Positions 24,193 to 27,264 of a stretch of 27,264 bases of DNA are shown in pieces. Under the pieces are notes generated by a model, which searched no databases, had not been told where the DNA came from, and saw only the letters and a list, made by a program, of their open reading frames with translations. Positions within the stretch are counted from its first letter, which is position 1. Every line of letters starts with the position of its first letter. The stretch is from positions 1-27,264 of the forward strand of contig JBFHDX010000049.1 of NCBI GenBank assembly GCA_041584475.1, given 5' to 3'. A program made the position numbers and the translations under genes. The DNA comes from JBFHDX01 sp041584475. GTDB taxonomy: Bacteria > Pseudomonadota > Alphaproteobacteria > UBA8366 > JADFVY01.

Positions 24193-24215
24193 CCCGGTCC
24201 CCGTCAGGGGCCGGG
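24193..24215 (+). terminator. GC-rich hairpin between AEC transporter 2 and the ACT-like gene
   Basis: CCCGG-t-CCCC, a GTCA tetraloop, and GGGGCCGGG form a 9-bp stem with one bulged T. A modest T-rich stretch (ATTCGTTTCTT) begins about 9 nt later, too far for a classical intrinsic terminator. It may end the transporter message or act as a leader hairpin of the next gene. Confidence 0.35.
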
Positions 24216-24260
24216 AGAGGCCGATTCGTTTCTTGCCGCAGAAGTCAGAGAGAACGTCCG

Positions 24261-24563
24261 ATGCATCACCAACCGTCTGAGCGCGTCCGCGCGCCGCAAG
24301 CCAAGCTATCCGTCGCCTGTTTTTCCGTCGTCGCCGTACCCGAGCCCGGCGTCATGCCGCGCGTCCTGCAGCTGTTCGCCAAGCGGGGCCTGGTGCCCGA
24401 TTTGTGGCACAGTCGCGTCGCGCCTGCGGGCGAGCTGACCATCGACATCCAGATGGCCGCAATGGACGGCGACACCGCGCGCTACGTCGCCGACTGCCTG
24501 CGCGCCATCTGGGGCGTCGAATGCGTGCTGACGGCCGAAAAGGCGGGGGTTCGCCGCGCCTGA
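24261..24563 (+). CDS. Small ACT-like domain protein (IlvM/IlvH-like fold)
   Basis: A 100-residue protein. Residues about 16-94 show the ACT pattern: strand LSVACFSVVAVPEPGVMPRVL, helix LQLFAKRGLVPDLWHSRVA, strand LTIDIQMAA, helix TARYVADCLRAIWGVECV. The P-E-P-G-V-M-P-R-V-L-Q-L-F-A-K-R-G-L core is like the small subunits of acetolactate synthase, where ACT domains bind branched-chain amino acids. No acetolactate synthase large subunit lies in the window, so this may be a stand-alone regulator or ligand-binding protein. The ATG at 24261 has AGAGAG about 9 nt upstream. It lies between AEC transporter 2 and a nucleotide cyclase. The fold call is fair; the ligand and partner are unknown. Confidence 0.72.
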   Translation: MHHQPSERVRAPQAKLSVACFSVVAVPEPGVMPRVLQLFAKRGLVPDLWHSRVAPAGELTIDIQMAAMDGDTARYVADCLRAIWGVECVLTAEKAGVRRA

Positions 24564-24628
24564 ACGGACGCTCGGCGCGCCGCCGCCCGTCGGTCCGATT
24601 GGCAATGGCGCGACATTTCGTCGCCGTG

Positions 24629-24634
24629 TAGACT
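24629..24634 (+). promoter_or_regulatory. Candidate -10 box giving a leaderless cyclase message
   Basis: TAGACT (4/6 to TATAAT) ends 8 nt before the cyclase ATG, and no Shine-Dalgarno sequence is present. This spacing would place the transcription start at or next to the start codon. A TTGGCA at 24599-24604 is too distant (24 nt) to be a normal -35 partner, so the promoter is only a suggestion. Confidence 0.35.
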
Positions 24635-24642
24635 CCGCCCCC

Positions 24643-25890
24643 ATGGCCGGGACGACAGCGAGCGAACCAACGGCGGCGGATGTCGAACGCGAGGCTTCGC
24701 TAAGGGGAATCAGCGACTGGACCATCGGTCAGGCGCTCGGCGATCTGGACCTCGAGGAATTCTTCGTCGCGTTCTGTGGGCGCGTCGCGGCGGCGGGAAT
24801 CCCGATCAGGCGGGCCCATCTGGCGGTATCGGCCGTCCATCCGATGGTCGGGGCGATCAGCTGCCGCTGGTGGCACGACGCCGTACCCGAACATTTCAGC
24901 CATCCCCGGCAATCGCAGCCGAGCCCGGAATGGGAACGCAGCCCGCTGCGCAGCCTGACCGTCGATGGCTTGCCCGAGCGGCGTTTCCGGCTCGACGACG
25001 ACGCCGGCCCCTGGCGGGACTATCCGCTGCTCGCCGAGCTCCGCGCCGACGGCATGACCGAGTATTTCGCCCTGCTGACGTTCTTCGGCAGCGAGTCGAA
25101 GGCGCGCGAGCGGCAGGACGGGATGCTCGTGAGCTGGACGACCGACCGGCGCGGCGGATTTGCCGACCACGATCTGGCGGCGCTCCGGCGCCTGCAGCTG
25201 CGGCTCGCGGTCGGCGTCAAGATGGCCAAGCGCGAACAGACGGCGCTCAACATCCTGACCGCGTATCTCGGGAACGATCCCGGCCGCCGCGTGCTCGCCG
25301 GTCATATCGGTCGTGGCGAGGGGGAATCGCTGCACGCCGTCATCTGGTTCTGCGACATGCGCGGGTCGACACCGCTGGCCGAGCGCATGGCCGGGAGCGA
25401 CTTCATCAGCCTGCTCAACAGCTATTTCGAATGCACCGCGGGCGCCGTTCTCGATCACGGTGGCGAGGTGCTGCGCTTCATCGGCGACGCCGTGCTGGCG
25501 ATCTTCCGCGCCGATGGCCCGGCCGGCGACTCGCGCGCCGCGCGGCTGGCGCTGAGCGCCGCACGCGACGCGGAACGGCGGATCGCCGAGCTGAACGGGC
25601 GACGTCGCGAGCGTGGCGAATCGCCGATCGAGTTCGGCCTGGCACTGCATGTCGGCGAGATCCTGCTGGCCAATGTCGGCGTGCCCGAGCGCGTCGACAT
25701 CACGGTCGTCGGGCCGGCGGTCAACGAGGCCGCACGGCTCGAGGGCATGACCAAGACGTTCGACCGCCGCATCATCGTCTCGAACGCGTTCTCGCGACTG
25801 CTGCCGCTCGACTGGGAACGGCTCGGCGAGGCCGAACTGCGCGGCGTCAACCGCAGTCGCCGCGTCTACGCGCCACCGGCCGAGCGCTGA
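24643..25890 (+). CDS. Class III adenylate/guanylate cyclase domain protein
   Basis: A 415-residue soluble protein. Residues 1-200 are an N-terminal domain (RGISDWTIGQAL, FCGRVAAAGIPIRRAHLAVSAVHPMVGAI) common to many alphaproteobacterial cyclases and of unclear ligand. Residues about 230-410 are the class III catalytic domain: metal-binding D238 in WFCDMRGSTPLAE and D282 in RFIGDAVLAIF, then TVVGPAVNEAARLEG with N361 and the transition-state R365. The residue three before GD, usually the adenine-specifying Lys, is R278. It probably makes cAMP, but the Arg makes specificity uncertain. The ATG at 24643 has no Shine-Dalgarno sequence. The gene follows the ACT-like gene by 79 nt and precedes the Nudix gene by 39 nt. 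Confidence 0.92.
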   Translation: MAGTTASEPTAADVEREASLRGISDWTIGQALGDLDLEEFFVAFCGRVAAAGIPIRRAHLAVSAVHPMVGAISCRWWHDAVPEHFSHPRQSQPSPEWERSPLRSLTVDGLPERRFRLDDDAGPWRDYPLLAELRADGMTEYFALLTFFGSESKARERQDGMLVSWTTDRRGGFADHDLAALRRLQLRLAVGVKMAKREQTALNILTAYLGNDPGRRVLAGHIGRGEGESLHAVIWFCDMRGSTPLAERMAGSDFISLLNSYFECTAGAVLDHGGEVLRFIGDAVLAIFRADGPAGDSRAARLALSAARDAERRIAELNGRRRERGESPIEFGLALHVGEILLANVGVPERVDITVVGPAVNEAARLEGMTKTFDRRIIVSNAFSRLLPLDWERLGEAELRGVNRSRRVYAPPAER

Positions 25891-25929
25891 CGGCGTGCCA
25901 AGCCCTGCAGAACGGGACCGCGTGCGGTC

Positions 25930-26811
25930 ATGACCGCCGGCCCGACGCCCGCCGCCCTGATCGACCACGTGCGCCGGGCCAACAACTGGAACCCGGCGGA
26001 TTTCGCGCCGTTCCTCGTCGACGGCACGATCGTCGGCCGCATCCGCCGGGACCGGATCGCCCGGCTGCGTCGTTTTGCCGACATCTTCGTCGTCTCGCAG
26101 GACGAGGTCTCGCTCGCCGCGGCGCTCGATGATTTCGCGGCGCGCAGCGCAGCGATGGGCGCGGTCCTGCGAACGCTGCGCGAGGAGGGTGAACTGCCGG
26201 GATGGCGGGACGAGGCGTATCCGGTCAAGCCGGCATGGCACGACCGGCCGTGCATGCAGATCGAGCGCGCCGCCTGCCCGTGGTTCGGGATTCGCGCCTG
26301 GGGCGTCCACCTGAACGGATTCGTGCGCCGCGGCGACGGCCTCCACATGTGGATCGCGACCCGGGCGCGCGACCGCCCGGCCTATCCCGGCGAGCTCGAC
26401 AACATGGTTGCCGGCGGTCAGCCGATCGAGCTCGATCTGGCCGTCAATCTCGTCAAGGAATGCGGCGAGGAGGCGGGCATTCCGGCCGACATCGCGCGCC
26501 GTGCCAGCGCGGTCGGCATGATCTCCTATCGCCATCAGGGGCCGGAAGGCCTGAAGCCGGACCAGCAATTCTGCTACGACCTCGAGCTGCCGGCGGCCTT
26601 CACGCCGCACAATGGCGATGGCGAGGTCGAATCCTTCAGCCTGCTGCCGATCGACGAGGTGATGCGGATCGTCCGCGAGACCTATGCGTTCAAGTTCAAC
26701 TGCGCGCTCGTCGTGATCGATTTCCTGATCCGGCACGGGCTGATCGACGGCGACAGCGAGCGCGACTACGCGGCCCTTTGCTGCGGGCTTCGTGCACAGG
26801 ACGGGCCGTGA
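25930..26811 (+). CDS. Nudix hydrolase with N-terminal DUF4743 domain
   Basis: A 293-residue protein. The N-terminal DUF4743 part includes HVRRANNWNPADFAPFLVDG and DEAYPVK; the Nudix part contains ACPWFGIRAWGVHLNGFVRR, TRARDRPAYPGELDNMVAGG and the Nudix box ending LVKECGEEAGI. Compared with the G-X5-E-X7-REU-X-EE-X-GU consensus, the first Glu is Leu and Arg is Lys, while the metal-binding E-x-x-E-E set is intact. This architecture is that of the eukaryotic-type Tnr3/thiamine-pyrophosphokinase-associated Nudix proteins, some of which degrade oxidised thiamine diphosphate derivatives. The start at 25930 is an ATG without a strong ribosome-binding site. It may be cotranscribed with the cyclase. 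The substrate is inferred only from the family. Confidence 0.9.
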   Translation: MTAGPTPAALIDHVRRANNWNPADFAPFLVDGTIVGRIRRDRIARLRRFADIFVVSQDEVSLAAALDDFAARSAAMGAVLRTLREEGELPGWRDEAYPVKPAWHDRPCMQIERAACPWFGIRAWGVHLNGFVRRGDGLHMWIATRARDRPAYPGELDNMVAGGQPIELDLAVNLVKECGEEAGIPADIARRASAVGMISYRHQGPEGLKPDQQFCYDLELPAAFTPHNGDGEVESFSLLPIDEVMRIVRETYAFKFNCALVVIDFLIRHGLIDGDSERDYAALCCGLRAQDGP

Positions 26812-26815
26812 TCGC

Positions 26816-26831
26816 TGGCGCCATGGCGCCA
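26816..26831. repeat. 16-bp perfect palindrome after the Nudix stop
   Basis: TGGCGCCATGGCGCCA is self-complementary throughout and begins 5 nt past the Nudix stop codon. It could form a cruciform or mRNA hairpin but has no T tract, so a terminator call is not supported. Confidence 0.85.
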
Positions 26832-26845
26832 CCTCGCGGGGTGCG

Positions 26846-26975
26846 CTAGCGCATCATCCGTTTCGTTCGCTCCAGCCCACTCCCCCACCCGGCCACCCAA
26901 CGGTATCGTACGCTGTGGGTGGCCGGGTGGGGGAGTGGGCCGGTGCCGATTCCACGCAAGTGGATGATGTACTAG
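26846..26975. repeat. 130-bp nested inverted-repeat element (MITE/REP-like candidate)
   Basis: The outer arms are CTAGCGCATCATCC (26846-26859) and GGATGATGTACTAG (26962-26975), matching at 12 of 14 positions as inverted repeats. They enclose the perfect 25-bp inverted repeat at 26875-26940. The gluQRS stop codon (TAG) lies in the right arm. CTAG at both ends could be part of the repeat or an insertion-site footprint. There is no coding capacity. A small non-autonomous mobile element, a REP-like element, or an elaborate bidirectional terminator are all possible. Confidence 0.55.
26875..26940. terminator. Perfect 25-bp inverted repeat, probable bidirectional terminator or element core
   Basis: Arms 26875-26899 and 26916-26940 are perfectly complementary around a 16-nt loop. 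Read from the plus strand the left arm is C-rich and the right arm G-rich (CCACCCGGCCACCC facing GGGTGGCCGGGTGG). It lies between convergent genes, where a bidirectional transcription stop is useful. No T run follows on either strand, so an intrinsic terminator of the usual kind is not proven. Confidence 0.55.
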
Positions 26976-27264
26976 TCGGGGAATCCGGCCATTGCGCGCA
27001 CCTCCGAGGGGTGCTGGCCGGCGTCCCGCAAGGCCCGGATCGTCAGCGCACGGTCGCGCTTGGCGAAACGCCTGCCGTCGGGTCCGGTCAGCAGCCCGTG
27101 GTGGTGATATTCCGGCGCCGGCAGGTCGAGCAGCGCCTGCAGGATTCGATGCACGTGCGTCGCGTGCAGCAGGTCGTCGCCGCGGGTGACCAGGGTCACG
27201 TCCTGGATCGCATCGTCGACCGTGACCGCCAGATGGTAGCTGGTCGGCACGTCCTTGCGCGCCA
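26972..27264 (-). CDS. gluQ: Glutamyl-Q tRNA(Asp) synthetase, C-terminal part (cut by window edge)
   Basis: The last 97 codons of a class I glutamyl-tRNA synthetase paralogue; the gene begins beyond base 27264. Visible are ARKDVPTSYHLAVTVDDAIQ, VTLVTRGDDLLHATHVHRIL, LLDLPAPEYHHHGLL and GRRFAKRDRALTIRALRDAG. The RFAKRD segment replaces the KMSKS-type loop. The protein stops soon after this, with no anticodon-binding domain, which is the mark of GluQRS rather than GltX. The enzyme attaches glutamate to queuosine in tRNA(Asp). Its stop codon lies inside the right arm of the inverted-repeat element at 26846-26975; the C-terminus (MAGFPD) ends at about the usual place, so no truncation is evident. 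Confidence 0.9.
   Translation of the reverse strand, partial: ARKDVPTSYHLAVTVDDAIQDVTLVTRGDDLLHATHVHRILQALLDLPAPEYHHHGLLTGPDGRRFAKRDRALTIRALRDAGQHPSEVRAMAGFPD

Noticed and set aside
24149..24280. 43-codon ORF upstream of and overlapping the ACT-like gene as a real gene
   Set aside because: No ribosome-binding site, Arg-rich shadow-like composition; kept only as part of a tentative leader finding.
26972..27264. Truncation of gluQRS by the inverted-repeat element
   Set aside because: The visible C-terminus ends at about the normal place for GluQRS; only the stop codon lies inside the element arm.

Overview
This window looks like chromosomal backbone of a high-GC alphaproteobacterium, most likely a member of the Rhodospirillales or a related order. 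That assignment is an inference from gene content and order. The supporting features are an argH-lptM-lysA-TIGR02302 block facing an MJ0042 zinc-ribbon gene and ftsE-ftsX-ydcF-plsC, a twin-transmembrane/PduO/etfB/etfA/hbd block, a complete core of the ethylmalonyl-CoA pathway, and a B12-dependent ribonucleotide reductase. I see no rRNA, tRNA, CRISPR array, phage gene or transposase.

Layout. Positions 1-497 (minus) hold the 5' part of nrdJ. Positions 575-3714 (minus) form a tightly overlapping envelope/division operon, ftsE-ftsX-ydcF-plsC, with the divergent MJ0042 zinc-ribbon gene at 3866-4597. Positions 4667-10084 (minus) form the argH-lptM-lysA-TIGR02302 operon, whose first three genes overlap by 4 nt. 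It is divergent from a TlpA-like periplasmic thioredoxin at 10112-10714. Positions 10923-14493 (minus) carry a twin-TM protein, the PduO adenosyltransferase, etfB, etfA and hbd. Positions 14542-16278 (minus) encode a soluble GAF-PAS histidine kinase. Positions 16353-19356 (minus) carry mcd and ccr, and ecm lies divergently at 19532-21541. A small hypothetical gene follows (minus). The plus-strand tail (22119-26811) has two AEC-family permeases, an ACT-like small protein, a class III nucleotide cyclase and a Nudix hydrolase. It ends in a palindrome-rich spacer before the partial minus-strand gluQRS.

How the genes work together. Ccr, Ecm and Mcd are the signature enzymes of the ethylmalonyl-CoA pathway for C2 assimilation (crotonyl-CoA to ethylmalonyl-CoA to methylsuccinyl-CoA to mesaconyl-CoA). 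Neighbouring genes supply accessory functions: EtfAB is the expected electron acceptor for an acyl-CoA dehydrogenase such as Mcd, PduO makes the adenosylcobalamin Ecm needs, and Hbd interconverts acetoacetyl-CoA and 3-hydroxybutyryl-CoA upstream of crotonyl-CoA. A histidine kinase sits between the two blocks with no response regulator in view.

Most unusual items. The ccr-ecm spacer contains two TGC-N3-GCA dyads about 62 bp apart. A 130-bp nested inverted-repeat element separates the Nudix and gluQRS genes. Two genes have leaderless-type promoters. A 13-bp direct repeat precedes the histidine kinase. The cyclase has Arg where class III adenylate cyclases usually carry a substrate-binding Lys. 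I found no clear evidence of a wholly new multi-gene system. The best candidates for new biology are the kinase within the ethylmalonyl-CoA region and the palindromic element.
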